A stretch of DNA of 18,089 bases from an uncultured Haemophilus sp. (GTDB lineage: Bacteria > Pseudomonadota > Gammaproteobacteria > Enterobacterales > Pasteurellaceae). The translations under genes and the position numbers were made by a program. The stretch is from the NCBI GenBank assembly GCA_905205995.1, contig CAJLFU010000033.1:1-18089 (forward strand), read 5' to 3'. The notes under the pieces were generated by a model. The model was given only the letters and a program-made list of their open reading frames with translations, was not told the origin of the DNA and did no database searches. Of this stretch, positions 7,597 through 15,925 are shown one piece after another. Each line of letters begins with the position of its first letter. Position 1 is the stretch's first letter.

Positions 7597-8960
7597 AAGC
7601 TATCCTTTAATGAATAAATCGTCTCTTCCATTTTCATTGAGCGCGAGCCTTTCGCTAATACGACGACTTTTTGGTTTTCTTGTAATTTCTGTTTAATAAT
7701 ATCTAACGCATAAGCTGTCAATTCAGCTTTATCTGTAAAATGTTTTCCCAAAACAGCTTCAGAAATGGCCGCACTTTCTGTTCCATAAGAAAGCACTAAA
7801 TCTAATTTAGCTTGTTTGGCGTGCTCACCCACTTGTTGATGGCATTTTAGACTATCCTCACCTAATTCTTTCATATCACCCACAAGTAGGATACGGAAAG
7901 CATCATAACCTTTTAAAACATCAATCGCAGCTTGCAAAGAATCGACATTCGCATTGTAGGTATCATCTAATAACAGCAGATTTTCATTCACTTGAATCGG
8001 GAATAATCTTCCTTTTACTTGAGAACGATATTCAAGACCTGCTTTTACATCAGCAAGACTCGCGCCCACATTCATAGCAAGTGCGGTCGCGGCCAAGGCA
8101 TTTTTTACATTATGTTCACCTAAATAAGGCAAATTAATTTCAATACTACCTTTTGGCGAAACTAACGTAAACGTTGAGCCATTAGGTGAATGTTTTACAT
8201 TTTCAGCTTTGTAATCGCCACCATTAAAATATTGAATAGCATGGGAACCAATTTCTTTTTGCCACAATTCAATATAATTATGTTCACTGTTAATAATGGC
8301 TACACCATTTGGAGTTAAACCACGGTAGATTTCACCTTTCGCACGTGCAACACCTTCAATTGAACCAAAACCTTCTAAATGTGCAGCCGCTACATTATTC
8401 ACTAATGCGGCCTCAGGCTGTGCAAGATGCGTAGTGTAATCAATTTCGCCTTGATGATTGGCACCTAATTCAATAACGGCAAATTTATGTTGTTCTGTTA
8501 AGCGTAATAACGTTAATGGTACGCCAATATCGTTGTTGAAATTACCATTTGTGAATAATACAGCTTCAGGATTGCCTGCTGTTTGTTGCAGAATGGATGC
8601 TGTCATCTCTTTCACTGTAGTTTTACCTGAAGAGCCTGTCATCGCTACGGTACGAGGATTAATTTTTTCACGTAACCATTTTGCTAATTGACCAAGAGCT
8701 AAGCGCGTATCTGCAACAACTAATTGTGGCGTTGCAATTTCAGTGTTGGCTTGTTGCACAACTAAGGCTGTCGCACCTTGCTCAACGGCTTTATCTAAGT
8801 ATTGATGTGCATCAAAATGCTCACCTTTTAATGCAAAGAAAAGCGAGTTGGATACAGTTTTGCGAGTATCCGTATTGATATTTTCAACAACGGCCTGCCC
8901 ATCTCCAATAAGATTAGCATTTAAAATTTGAGCAAGCTGTTGGGTAGTTAGTTTAATCAT
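7590..8960 (-). CDS. murF: UDP-MurNAc-tripeptide--D-alanyl-D-alanine ligase
   Basis: MurF attaches the D-Ala-D-Ala made by Ddl to the UDP-MurNAc-tripeptide, completing the cytoplasmic pentapeptide precursor. The 456 residues contain an N-terminal MurE/F-type substrate domain (NTDTRK, FFALKGEHFDAH), P-loop MTGSSGKTTVKEM at 107-119, ELGANHQGEIDY (a MurF hallmark), LGEHNVKNALAA, and LDDTYNANVDS with LVGDMKELGE near the C-terminal domain. The ATG is 7 bp past the murE stop. Only a poor Shine-Dalgarno is visible (AACAGA), so translation may rely on coupling with murE. It ends inside mraY in a 7-base overlap. Confidence 0.97.
   Translation of the reverse strand: MIKLTTQQLAQILNANLIGDGQAVVENINTDTRKTVSNSLFFALKGEHFDAHQYLDKAVEQGATALVVQQANTEIATPQLVVADTRLALGQLAKWLREKINPRTVAMTGSSGKTTVKEMTASILQQTAGNPEAVLFTNGNFNNDIGVPLTLLRLTEQHKFAVIELGANHQGEIDYTTHLAQPEAALVNNVAAAHLEGFGSIEGVARAKGEIYRGLTPNGVAIINSEHNYIELWQKEIGSHAIQYFNGGDYKAENVKHSPNGSTFTLVSPKGSIEINLPYLGEHNVKNALAATALAMNVGASLADVKAGLEYRSQVKGRLFPIQVNENLLLLDDTYNANVDSLQAAIDVLKGYDAFRILLVGDMKELGEDSLKCHQQVGEHAKQAKLDLVLSYGTESAAISEAVLGKHFTDKAELTAYALDIIKQKLQENQKVVVLAKGSRSMKMEETIYSLKDSLC
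8079..8087 (+). repeat. Haemophilus-type DNA uptake sequence (in murF)
   Basis: Exact AAGTGCGGT on the plus strand, antisense to murF, which reads it as Thr-Ala-Leu (AATALAMN). Confidence 0.9.
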
Positions 8961-8967
8961 TCTGTTT

Positions 8968-10437
8968 TTATTTTTTCGTTAAATAGGCTTCAGCCACTTC
9001 TTGATCAGAGAAATGAAGTATTTTATCTCCAATGATTTGATAGTTTTCATGGCCTTTACCGGCAATCACAATCACATCGTTTTCAACCGCATTCTCAATG
9101 GTAAATTTGATGGCTTCTTCGCGATCCGGAATCACTCCAACATCTTCCATTCGGCTAAAACCCGTAAGGATATCTACTTCAATTTTATTTGGATCTTCTG
9201 TACGCGGATTATCTTGAGTTACGATCACTAAATCTGCAAACTGTTCAGCAGCTTTTGCCATCAGCGGACGCTTGCCTGCATCACGATCTCCGCCACAACC
9301 AAAGATACACCAAAGTTTGCCTTTACAATGTTCACGCGCGGCATTTAATGCCTTTTCTAATGCATCTGGAGTATGAGCATAATCAACAATAACCGTTGGT
9401 TTACCTGCTTTCTTAATCAATTCCATTCTTCCATTTACCCCTTTTAGCTGTGAAACCGTACGGATAAGATCGTCGAAAGAATAACCTAAAGCCAATAAAA
9501 CAGCCGTGGCTAACAGCAGATTACTCACGTTAAACGCGCCAATTAATGGGCTATGTAATGTGCCATTACCCCAACTTGAAGCAACATCAATCACCGCACC
9601 TTCGTGAGTGAAACGAATCTGTGTTGCATAAAGCCATTGTTTAGAAGTTGGTTGAAAATCTGGGCGACAGCTGACTGCAATACCACTTGGTAATTCATTT
9701 AACCATGCAGCCCCAATTGGATCGTCAGCATTGAGAATTTGTAATTCGGGGGCTAAATCAATGAAAAAGCGTTTTTTAGCTTCTGCATACTTTTCCATTG
9801 TCTCGTGATAATCCAAATGATCACGACTTAAATTGGTAAAAATGGCGGCTTTAAATTTAAGGGCTTCAACACGGTGTTGAACTAAACCATGTGAAGACAC
9901 TTCGATAGAAGCAAAATCTGCCCCATTCTCTACAAAATTAGCGAGGTTTTCTTGAACTTCAACGGCTGAGCCTGTGGTATTTTTGGCTTCTTTGACTTGA
10001 CCTAATAAACCATTGCCAATGGTGCCCATGACAGCTGCTTTATGGCCGAATAGCGTTGCCCATTGGGCTAATAATTGAGAAACGGTGGTTTTACCGTTTG
10101 TTCCAGTCACACCAACCAAAGTCAGTTTTTCGGAAGGATGTTCATAGAATTTACCTGCCAATGCAGAAAGATTGGCAGATAAATGATAATAATGAATCAC
10201 AGGCACATTATTTTGCCATTGGATGCTTAAATGCTCGTTTTCTAAATCTGTTTCTAAAACGACCGCACTTGCGCCAGAAGAGATGGCTTGAGGAACAAAT
10301 TGACTCGCATCAAAACGATGCCCTTTTACTGCCACAAACAAATCACCTTGGGTCACTTTGCGGCTGTCTAACACCATCGCCTTCACATTAATGTCTGAAA
10401 GCACCGGAAGATCAAAAAGTGCGGTCAATTTTTTCAT
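8968..10437 (-). CDS. murE: UDP-MurNAc-L-Ala-D-Glu--meso-diaminopimelate ligase
   Basis: MurE adds the third stem-peptide residue in the cytoplasm. The 489 residues show the substrate domain (LDSRKVTQGDLFVAVKG), the P-loop GVTGTNGKTTVSQLL around 109-123, SSHGLVQHRV, TNLSRDHLDYH, VDYAHTPDALEKAL and FGCGGDRDAGKRPLM. The DNPR motif at 409-412 is the signature of meso-diaminopimelate specificity, as opposed to the lysine enzymes of Gram-positives, and fits a Gram-negative cell wall. AAAGG precedes the ATG. The gene follows ftsI by 14 bp. Confidence 0.98.
   Translation of the reverse strand: MKKLTALFDLPVLSDINVKAMVLDSRKVTQGDLFVAVKGHRFDASQFVPQAISSGASAVVLETDLENEHLSIQWQNNVPVIHYYHLSANLSALAGKFYEHPSEKLTLVGVTGTNGKTTVSQLLAQWATLFGHKAAVMGTIGNGLLGQVKEAKNTTGSAVEVQENLANFVENGADFASIEVSSHGLVQHRVEALKFKAAIFTNLSRDHLDYHETMEKYAEAKKRFFIDLAPELQILNADDPIGAAWLNELPSGIAVSCRPDFQPTSKQWLYATQIRFTHEGAVIDVASSWGNGTLHSPLIGAFNVSNLLLATAVLLALGYSFDDLIRTVSQLKGVNGRMELIKKAGKPTVIVDYAHTPDALEKALNAAREHCKGKLWCIFGCGGDRDAGKRPLMAKAAEQFADLVIVTQDNPRTEDPNKIEVDILTGFSRMEDVGVIPDREEAIKFTIENAVENDVIVIAGKGHENYQIIGDKILHFSDQEVAEAYLTKK
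10262..10270 (-). repeat. Haemophilus-type DNA uptake sequence (murE, inner copy)
   Basis: Exact AAGTGCGGT on the minus strand, in frame in murE as Ser-Ala-Val (GASAVVLE). Confidence 0.9.
10417..10425 (+). repeat. Haemophilus-type DNA uptake sequence (start of murE)
   Basis: Exact AAGTGCGGT with extended match (AAAAAGTGCGGTCAATTTTTT) on the plus strand. It covers codons 5-7 of murE, read as Thr-Ala-Leu in MKKLTALF. Confidence 0.92.
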
Positions 10438-10451
10438 TATTTTGCCTTTTC

Positions 10452-12272
10452 TTAATTCATTTTTTCAAATTTTTTATCGCTTAAGCGAACAGTACGTCTT
10501 GCTGTTTTTTCTGTCGGTTCTGCATCTGGTGCTATACCATTAGCACGCAAGGTATAACCCATAATGCTAGAGAATACTGGTGCAGATACCGCACCCCCAT
10601 AGTACTGCCCTGCTTTCGGATCGTTAATCAAAATAACTAATGCATAACGTGGATCGCTAATTGGTGCAATACCTGCTGTAAATGCCACATATTTATTAAC
10701 ATAGTGACCATTTTCAATTTTACGCGCTGTACCTGTTTTCACACCTACACGATACCCCTCAACCATTGCACGTTTATTTTTGATCGCGACTTTCTCTAAC
10801 ATGCCCACTACTTCTTTCGTGATTTTCTCAGAAAATACACGTTGACCAATGACTGGCGGATCGACTTTCGTGATAGAAAGTGGACGATAAATCCCGAAGC
10901 TCCCTAAAGTGGCATAAGCACGTGCAATTTGTAATGGTGTTGAAGTGATACCATAACCATAAGCTACCGTAGCTCGTTCGATATCCGCCCAACGTTTACG
11001 GTTTGCATTTAACACACCACGTTGTTCACCAATTAAGCCTAACTCTGTATCTTTACCCAAGCCTGCATTTTGGTAAGTTTCCATTAATGCAGAAGGTGGC
11101 ATACGTAACGCAAGACGGCTCACACCACGGTTACTGGAGTTGATCAAAATTTCATCTAAGGTTTGTTGTGGGCGAGGTGCCACATCAACGATTTCTTTAC
11201 CACTCACAGTAAATGAACCTGTATTAATCACTTCATCACGTCTCGCTGCACCACGTTGAAGAGCGGTCAAAACAACGAAAGGTTTTACTGTTGAACCTGG
11301 TTCAAAGGTATCTGTAATTGCACGGTTACGTTTTAATTCATCTTTTACATTAGCCAAGTTATTTGGGTTGTAAGAAGGCGCTGTTGCCATTGCTAATACT
11401 TCACCAGTACGTACATCTACCAATACCGCAGTACCAGATTCTGCTTTATTCTCAGTTACCGCTTTTTTGATTTCACGATACACCATGGATTGCAATTTTT
11501 CATCGATACTTAAGGTCACATCTTGCGCATCGTATTTTTTCTCATCTGCAATATGCTCAACCACGTTACCACGTTTGTCTTTACGTACAACACGCGCACC
11601 GTCTTTCCCCACTAACATTGAGTTGAAACTTGCCTCAACGCCTTCAATCCCTTTACCATCAATGTTGGTAAAGCCGATTAATTGAGCCGCTTCTTCTACA
11701 CGTGGATAAAAACGACGATGTTCAGTTTCTAATGAAATACCTTTAATTTTGAGATCACGAATATAATTTGCTTTGCCCGCTTCTACTTGACGTGCTAAAT
11801 ACAAGAAACCTGATTTTGGATTTTTCTCAATTTTTTTCACCAACTCTGCAGGTGTCATATTTAATTCGTTAGCAAGGGCTTTGATTCGTTCTTTATCCTC
11901 TAATGCATTTTCTTTTAACATTAAACGAGGTTCAGCCACAATTGCACTCATCGGCACACTCACCGATAATAATTGGCCATTACGATCTAAAATTGAACCA
12001 CGAACAGAAAGCACGTCATCTTTACGTAATGAACGTTTGTCCGCTTCACCAGATAGGGTTTCAGAATTAACAGATTGCACATAAGCAGCACGAGCCACTA
12101 ATGCGCCTAAGCCTAAGAAAATAAAACTCGTTGCGATGAGATAACGACCACGAAGGAAGCATTTCTCAAACACCATTTTCGGTTTGTTTGGTTTTACTGA
12201 CGCAGGTTGAGCCAATTTTCTAATTGTTTTCTTTGGCTTTCCTGGTTTCTTAGAGGAATTAAATCTAACCAT
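10452..12272 (-). CDS. ftsI: Septal peptidoglycan transpeptidase FtsI (PBP3)
   Basis: FtsI cross-links septal peptidoglycan together with FtsW and is a beta-lactam target. I choose the ATG at 12272 (MVRFNSS), giving 606 residues. An in-frame TTG three codons upstream lies only two bases from the AGGGAT box. From this start the numbering equals that of H. influenzae PBP3. A basic cytoplasmic tail and one membrane segment (about 47-63) are followed by the PBP dimer domain (DRNGQLLSVSVP). The transpeptidase domain has S327-T-V-K, SSN at 379-381 and KTG at 512-514. Arg517, Asn526, Ser385 and Leu389 are the susceptible-type residues of H. influenzae; residue 377 is Ile rather than Met. The ftsL stop TAG is part of the ribosome binding site. 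Confidence 0.97.
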   Translation of the reverse strand: MVRFNSSKKPGKPKKTIRKLAQPASVKPNKPKMVFEKCFLRGRYLIATSFIFLGLGALVARAAYVQSVNSETLSGEADKRSLRKDDVLSVRGSILDRNGQLLSVSVPMSAIVAEPRLMLKENALEDKERIKALANELNMTPAELVKKIEKNPKSGFLYLARQVEAGKANYIRDLKIKGISLETEHRRFYPRVEEAAQLIGFTNIDGKGIEGVEASFNSMLVGKDGARVVRKDKRGNVVEHIADEKKYDAQDVTLSIDEKLQSMVYREIKKAVTENKAESGTAVLVDVRTGEVLAMATAPSYNPNNLANVKDELKRNRAITDTFEPGSTVKPFVVLTALQRGAARRDEVINTGSFTVSGKEIVDVAPRPQQTLDEILINSSNRGVSRLALRMPPSALMETYQNAGLGKDTELGLIGEQRGVLNANRKRWADIERATVAYGYGITSTPLQIARAYATLGSFGIYRPLSITKVDPPVIGQRVFSEKITKEVVGMLEKVAIKNKRAMVEGYRVGVKTGTARKIENGHYVNKYVAFTAGIAPISDPRYALVILINDPKAGQYYGGAVSAPVFSSIMGYTLRANGIAPDAEPTEKTARRTVRLSDKKFEKMN

Positions 12273-12286
12273 TTTATTCAAAATCC

Positions 12287-12607
12287 CTATTCAAAAATAA
12301 CCACTTCTTGTTCACTTTGAACACGTTGCATTTTTAATGTACCAATTGCAATGGATTCAACTCTTGTATTATCACTTTCGGTTGCTTCTTGTAATTGCAA
12401 ATTGCGATATTCGTTTTCAAGGGCTTGGTGTTGTAATACCAACTGCCCGTTTTCAGAAATTAAGCCTCGTGTTTGGTGGGTCATCCAAATCGTGCCCATT
12501 GCAGAAGCTAAAATTAATAAAAGTAAGACGACAATTAATTTATTAGAAGAAAAAATATCTTCAACGAGAATATGTTGTAAAGGATAACGTTCGCTATTTT
12601 CTAACAT
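12287..12607 (-). CDS. ftsL: Cell division protein FtsL
   Basis: FtsL is a small bitopic divisome protein that forms a coiled-coil complex with FtsB and FtsQ and activates FtsWI. The 106 residues have a short cytoplasmic tail, one membrane segment at about 24-43 (LIVVLLLLILASAMGTIW), and a periplasmic heptad-like stretch (ENGQLVLQHQALENEYRNLQLQ) expected for the coiled coil. It starts one base after the rsmH stop and is followed directly by ftsI. Sequence conservation in FtsL is low, so the call rests on size, topology and the fixed position between rsmH and ftsI. Confidence 0.95.
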   Translation of the reverse strand: MLENSERYPLQHILVEDIFSSNKLIVVLLLLILASAMGTIWMTHQTRGLISENGQLVLQHQALENEYRNLQLQEATESDNTRVESIAIGTLKMQRVQSEQEVVIFE

Positions 12608-12608
12608 C

Positions 12609-13577
12609 TTATTTCACCCTTTCCGCAATACGTAACACCGCACTTCTTGAACGTGGATTCGCCAAAATTTCTGCTTCACTCGGCTGAATAGCTTTACCAA
12701 TGATTTTTAACTTTTGATTACGTTGAATTTGATCTTCACGAAGTGGTAAGCCTCTTGGAATATCCTCGCCTTTACTTTGCTTACGCATGAAATGTTTTAC
12801 CATTCTGTCTTCAAGTGAATGGAAACTGATAATCGATAAACGCCCTTCAGGGGCCAACATATCTAATGCAGAATTTAATACACTTTCTAGCTCATCTAAT
12901 TCCGCATTAATATAAATTCGAATGGCTTGGAAACTACGAGTTGCTGGATGTTTATGTTTATCTTTAAATGGCACAGCTTGAGCAATTAACTCAGCGAGTT
13001 GAGAAGTACGACTTAAACATTCAGTGCCATTTTTGACCGCACTTTTATTGAATTCTACGATGGCAGTCGCAATTCGTTTTGCAAAACGCTCTTCGCCAAA
13101 GGTTTTTAATACCCAAGTTAAATCATCAACAGATACTTGTTTTAGCCACTCTGCCGCTGATAAACCTTGTGTGGTATCCATGCGCATATCTAACGGGCCA
13201 TCTTTCATAAAACTGAAACCACGTTCTGCTTCATCAAGCTGTGGAGATGACACCCCTAAATCCAGCAAAATGCCGTCAATTTTACCAACTAAATCGAGTT
13301 TTTGACAGATATCTGGAATGTGAGAAAAGCTATTATGTTCAATATGAAAACGAGGGTCTTGAATTTTTTCAGCTTCCGCAATCGCACGAGGGTCGCGATC
13401 AATAGCAATTAAACGACCATTTTCAGAAAGTTGGGAGAGAATTAGACGAGAATGACCACCACGACCAAAGGTACCATCAATATAAATTCCATTTTCTTTC
13501 AACGCCAAACCATTCACCGCTTCGTGAAGCAAAACCGTGATATGTTCAGGTGCAGAAAAGGAATTTTGCATAGTCAT
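12609..13577 (-). CDS. rsmH: 16S rRNA m4C1402 methyltransferase RsmH (MraW)
   Basis: RsmH uses S-adenosylmethionine to N4-methylate C1402 of 16S rRNA in the ribosomal P site. The 322 residues show the SAM-binding DGTFGRGGHS (near 34-43), AIDRDPRAI, DGILLDLGVSSPQLDEAERGFSF, HPATRSFQAIRIYIN, SIISFHSLEDRMVKHFM and C-terminal NPRSRSAVLRIAE, all characteristic of the family. The start is uncertain: ATG at 13577 (MTMQNS) or 13571 (MQNS). Neither has a clear Shine-Dalgarno, since ACTTTTTACTT precedes them. An 82-bp gap with weak inverted repeats separates it from mraZ. Confidence 0.97.
   Translation of the reverse strand: MTMQNSFSAPEHITVLLHEAVNGLALKENGIYIDGTFGRGGHSRLILSQLSENGRLIAIDRDPRAIAEAEKIQDPRFHIEHNSFSHIPDICQKLDLVGKIDGILLDLGVSSPQLDEAERGFSFMKDGPLDMRMDTTQGLSAAEWLKQVSVDDLTWVLKTFGEERFAKRIATAIVEFNKSAVKNGTECLSRTSQLAELIAQAVPFKDKHKHPATRSFQAIRIYINAELDELESVLNSALDMLAPEGRLSIISFHSLEDRMVKHFMRKQSKGEDIPRGLPLREDQIQRNQKLKIIGKAIQPSEAEILANPRSRSAVLRIAERVK
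12637..12645 (-). repeat. Haemophilus-type DNA uptake sequence (rsmH 3' end)
   Basis: Exact AAGTGCGGT on the minus strand near the 3' end of rsmH, in frame as Ser-Ala-Val (SRSAVLRI), which coincides with a conserved family motif. Confidence 0.88.
13036..13044 (-). repeat. Haemophilus-type DNA uptake sequence (middle of rsmH)
   Basis: Exact AAGTGCGGT with extended match (AAAAGTGCGGTCAAAAA) on the minus strand, in frame as Ser-Ala-Val (NKSAVKNG) in a variable, surface-like part of RsmH. Confidence 0.92.
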
Positions 13578-13659
13578 AAGTAAAAAGTAAACGTTAAATC
13601 AAAATCGATAAAGAAGATAGAGCGGCGCAAGCACCGCTTATCCTGCTAGTGCTGCTGTT

Positions 13660-14118
13660 CTATAATGACAGCATTTTTAGTTCTTCAGAAGCACCGAATT
13701 CAGCACTTGAGCCAATTTCGATATCTTCATCAATTTGTGCGTACCATTCAGTATCGCTCCAAATTTCAAATTTGTTCAACTGCCCTACCAACATTAAGCC
13801 TTTTTCTAATTTTGCGTGTTGACGTAATGGACCACTTAATAAGATACGACCTTGCGCATCCATTTCACATTCTGTGGCATAACCGAGCATTACACGTTGT
13901 AAGCGTCGTTGATTTGGTTCAAAGTTGGAAAGTGAAAGTAGTTTTTGTTCGATTTTTTCCCATTCATCTAAAGGATAAAGTAATAAACAAGGCTGACGAA
14001 TATCAACGGTACAAACCATTTGGCCTTGGTTCTTTTCCATGATTTCAGCACGATAACGCGTAGGAATCGCTACACGACCCTTCGCATCTAAATTTACCGC
14101 TGCTGCACCACGAAACAT
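13660..14118 (-). CDS. mraZ: Transcriptional regulator MraZ
   Basis: MraZ is a DNA-binding protein of the AbrB-like swapped-hairpin fold that in E. coli represses its own dcw operon. The 152 residues contain the two tandem MraZ repeats with the DxxxR signatures: NLDAKGRVAIPTRYR (DAKGR at 11-15) and EMDAQGRILLSGPLR (DAQGR at 87-91). AAAGG at 14126-14130 is 7 nt upstream of the ATG. It is the first gene of the cluster and is preceded by its own promoter and three GTGG boxes, so autoregulation is likely. The length matches E. coli MraZ. Confidence 0.98.
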   Translation of the reverse strand: MFRGAAAVNLDAKGRVAIPTRYRAEIMEKNQGQMVCTVDIRQPCLLLYPLDEWEKIEQKLLSLSNFEPNQRRLQRVMLGYATECEMDAQGRILLSGPLRQHAKLEKGLMLVGQLNKFEIWSDTEWYAQIDEDIEIGSSAEFGASEELKMLSL

Positions 14119-14164
14119 TTTTCTACCTTTAAACGTTTATTTTTAGAAAAATTAGCAGAATTCT

Positions 14165-14188
14165 CCACAAAATTCCACTTTTCACCAC
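14165..14188 (-). promoter_or_regulatory. MraZ operator: three GTGG boxes at 10-bp spacing
   Basis: On the minus strand GTGG occurs at 14188-14185, 14178-14175 and 14168-14165, exactly 10 bp apart, just downstream of the predicted mraZ transcription start. E. coli MraZ binds TGGG-type direct repeats with 10-bp periodicity in the same place. The boxes here read GTGGT, GTGGA and GTGGA, so the third G of TGGG is not kept. Confidence 0.85.
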
Positions 14189-14196
14189 TTTGCGTA

Positions 14197-14225
14197 AGTT
14201 TATCGGTTGTAGCCTTAACTTGCAA
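14197..14225 (-). promoter_or_regulatory. Predicted mraZ (dcw cluster) promoter
   Basis: On the minus strand a -35 box TTGCAA (14225-14220) and a -10 box TAAACT (14202-14197) are separated by 17 bp; each matches four of six sigma-70 consensus positions. The predicted start near 14190 places the three GTGG boxes at the beginning of the transcript, where bound MraZ would block initiation or escape. The location is not experimentally known. Confidence 0.6.
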
Positions 14226-14272
14226 GCAATTAAAACGTAAAGATTGGTAAATTTTAGTAATAAAATAAACAA

Positions 14273-14306
14273 AAAAACCGTTTGAGGTTTTCCTCAAACG
14301 GTTTTT
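14273..14306 (-). terminator. Intrinsic terminator of the cstA gene
   Basis: The stem CCGTTTGAGG (14278-14287) and CCTCAAACGG (14292-14301) has a 4-nt loop and is extended by five A/T pairs on the outside. On the minus strand a TTTTTTTG run follows. It lies 20 bp past the cstA stop and before the mraZ promoter, so it insulates the dcw cluster from cstA transcription. The T-run on the other side would let it work on the plus strand too. Confidence 0.92.
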
Positions 14307-14326
14307 CAATTTTTAACTCAATTTGA

Positions 14327-15901
14327 CTAGTTATTTACATAAGCTTCTTCGTCACGTTCACCTAATGGTTTAAGCTGTGTGAAGAATAATACTAAACAAA
14401 GAGCTGTTAAACCTAAGCCGATATAAACAGATAATTGATAGTCTAAACCGAAACCAATTTTGTTGTATGCGAGGTAAGTGAAACATACTGTACTGATAAA
14501 TACTGCAGGAATTGTACATACCCAGTGGAATTTATTATAACGGTATAAGTATGCTGCTGCAGTCCATAACATTACCATCGCTGTGGTTTGGTTTGCCCAA
14601 GTGAAGTAACGCCATAAGATTGAGAAATCGATTTTTGATACGATAAAACCAAGCGTAAACAATGGAACAGCAATCAATAAACGTTTAGCTAAGGTTTTTT
14701 GTTCTAAGTTGAAGAATTCTGCAATAACAAGACGTGCCGCACGGAATGCTGTATCACCTGATGTAATAGGAAGAACAACCACACCTAATACTGCAAAAAT
14801 ACCGCCGATAAAACCTAAGAAGTGGATAGAAGAATCATAAACCACTTTAGAAGGAGAACCTGCTTTAATTGCAGCTAATAAGTCTGGTAAAGAATCATAG
14901 AAACTTAAACCAACCGCACACCATACTAATGCAATCACACCTTCACCGATCATCGCACCATAGAAAATGAAACGCGCTTCTTTTTCGTTTTCAGTACAAC
15001 GCGCCATTAACGGGCTTTGTGTTGCGTGGAAACCAGATAATGCACCACAAGAGATTGTTAAGAACAAGAGTGGCCATAATGGTAAATCTGCACGGGTTTC
15101 AAAGTTTTGGAAGAATTTCTCAAAAGACATACCGTCCACAGAACGATAGAAAGAAATTGGATCCGCTGAGCTAAGATCTGCACTGACTAAACCATATACC
15201 ATACCCACAGACATAAAGAGTAATAATGCACCGAAGAACGGGTAGATACGACCAATGATTTTATCAACTGGAAGTAATGTCGCAAGAATATAGTAAATGA
15301 AGATGATAGCCGTCCAAACACTGATAACTGTCGCTTTATCCATACCCCAAACGGTAATACCACCTGATTCTGCTACTTGATGGATTTCTTCTGCATTGCT
15401 AATGGAGATGCTACCTGATGCGGCACCGAACACATCCATTGTAATCGTACCCATTAATTGAGCTGGACTTGCAACGAATACCACACCCACTAATAATAAA
15501 AGTACAACAGCTAATACGTTAATGAATGCTTTAACTGGACGACCTAAGTATTTACCTGCAAGGTTTGGCATAGATGCCCCACCATTACGCACACTTAACA
15601 TTCCGCAGAAATAATCGTGTACTGCACCGGCAAAGATACAACCAACTACGATCCAAAGCATAGCAACTGGTCCGTATAACGCACCAAGAATCGGCCCAAA
15701 GATTGGACCTGTACCAGCAATGTTTAACAATTGAATTAACCAAATCTTGGTTTTAGACATTGGCATATAGTCAACGCCATCATTCATGGCATACGCTGGC
15801 GTTTGACGATTTGGATTGATCACAAAAATGCGCTCAATCACTCGACTATAAAAGAAATAACCTGCAAGCAATAACGCCACGCAGAAGAAAAACCACAACA
15901 T
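14327..15901 (-). CDS. cstA: CstA-family carbon starvation / pyruvate-type transporter (short form)
   Basis: This polytopic inner-membrane protein of the CstA family has 524 residues and more than ten hydrophobic segments. E. coli members CstA and BtsT are pyruvate transporters and CstA has also been linked to peptide use; the substrate here is not known from sequence. Family motifs are GVDYMPMSK (42-50), NIAGTGPIFGPILGALYGP (60-78), HDYFCGMLSVRNGGAS and SGFHATQSPLMARC. It is well below the roughly 700 residues of the E. coli proteins, and ends in a normal hydrophilic tail without a frameshift, so this is a short subfamily. AGGAG lies 8 nt before the ATG. A CRP site and a leader hairpin upstream suggest regulation by carbon status. 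It has its own terminator and is not part of the dcw operon. Confidence 0.92.
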   Translation of the reverse strand: MLWFFFCVALLLAGYFFYSRVIERIFVINPNRQTPAYAMNDGVDYMPMSKTKIWLIQLLNIAGTGPIFGPILGALYGPVAMLWIVVGCIFAGAVHDYFCGMLSVRNGGASMPNLAGKYLGRPVKAFINVLAVVLLLLVGVVFVASPAQLMGTITMDVFGAASGSISISNAEEIHQVAESGGITVWGMDKATVISVWTAIIFIYYILATLLPVDKIIGRIYPFFGALLLFMSVGMVYGLVSADLSSADPISFYRSVDGMSFEKFFQNFETRADLPLWPLLFLTISCGALSGFHATQSPLMARCTENEKEARFIFYGAMIGEGVIALVWCAVGLSFYDSLPDLLAAIKAGSPSKVVYDSSIHFLGFIGGIFAVLGVVVLPITSGDTAFRAARLVIAEFFNLEQKTLAKRLLIAVPLFTLGFIVSKIDFSILWRYFTWANQTTAMVMLWTAAAYLYRYNKFHWVCTIPAVFISTVCFTYLAYNKIGFGLDYQLSVYIGLGLTALCLVLFFTQLKPLGERDEEAYVNN

Positions 15902-15925
15902 AAAAAATACTCCTCAGGAATAAAT

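Noticed and set aside
11259..11267. AAGAGCGGT in ftsI as an uptake sequence
   Set aside because: It has one mismatch to the Haemophilus type and two to the Actinobacillus type. Single mismatches also occur elsewhere (for example near 4646, 7765 and 9593) and are expected by chance.
12273..12281. TTG start three codons upstream for ftsI
   Set aside because: It lies two bases from the AGGGAT box, too close for initiation. The ATG at 12272 has a workable spacing and gives the H. influenzae numbering.
13655..13671. LexA-like CTGT...ACAG in the rsmH-mraZ gap
   Set aside because: The spacer is 9 nt, not the 8 nt of the SOS box, and it lies at the end of mraZ rather than at a promoter.
14094..14309. 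71-codon minus-strand open frame upstream of mraZ
   Set aside because: It covers the cstA terminator, the mraZ promoter and the MraZ boxes, has no family resemblance and overlaps the mraZ start in another frame.
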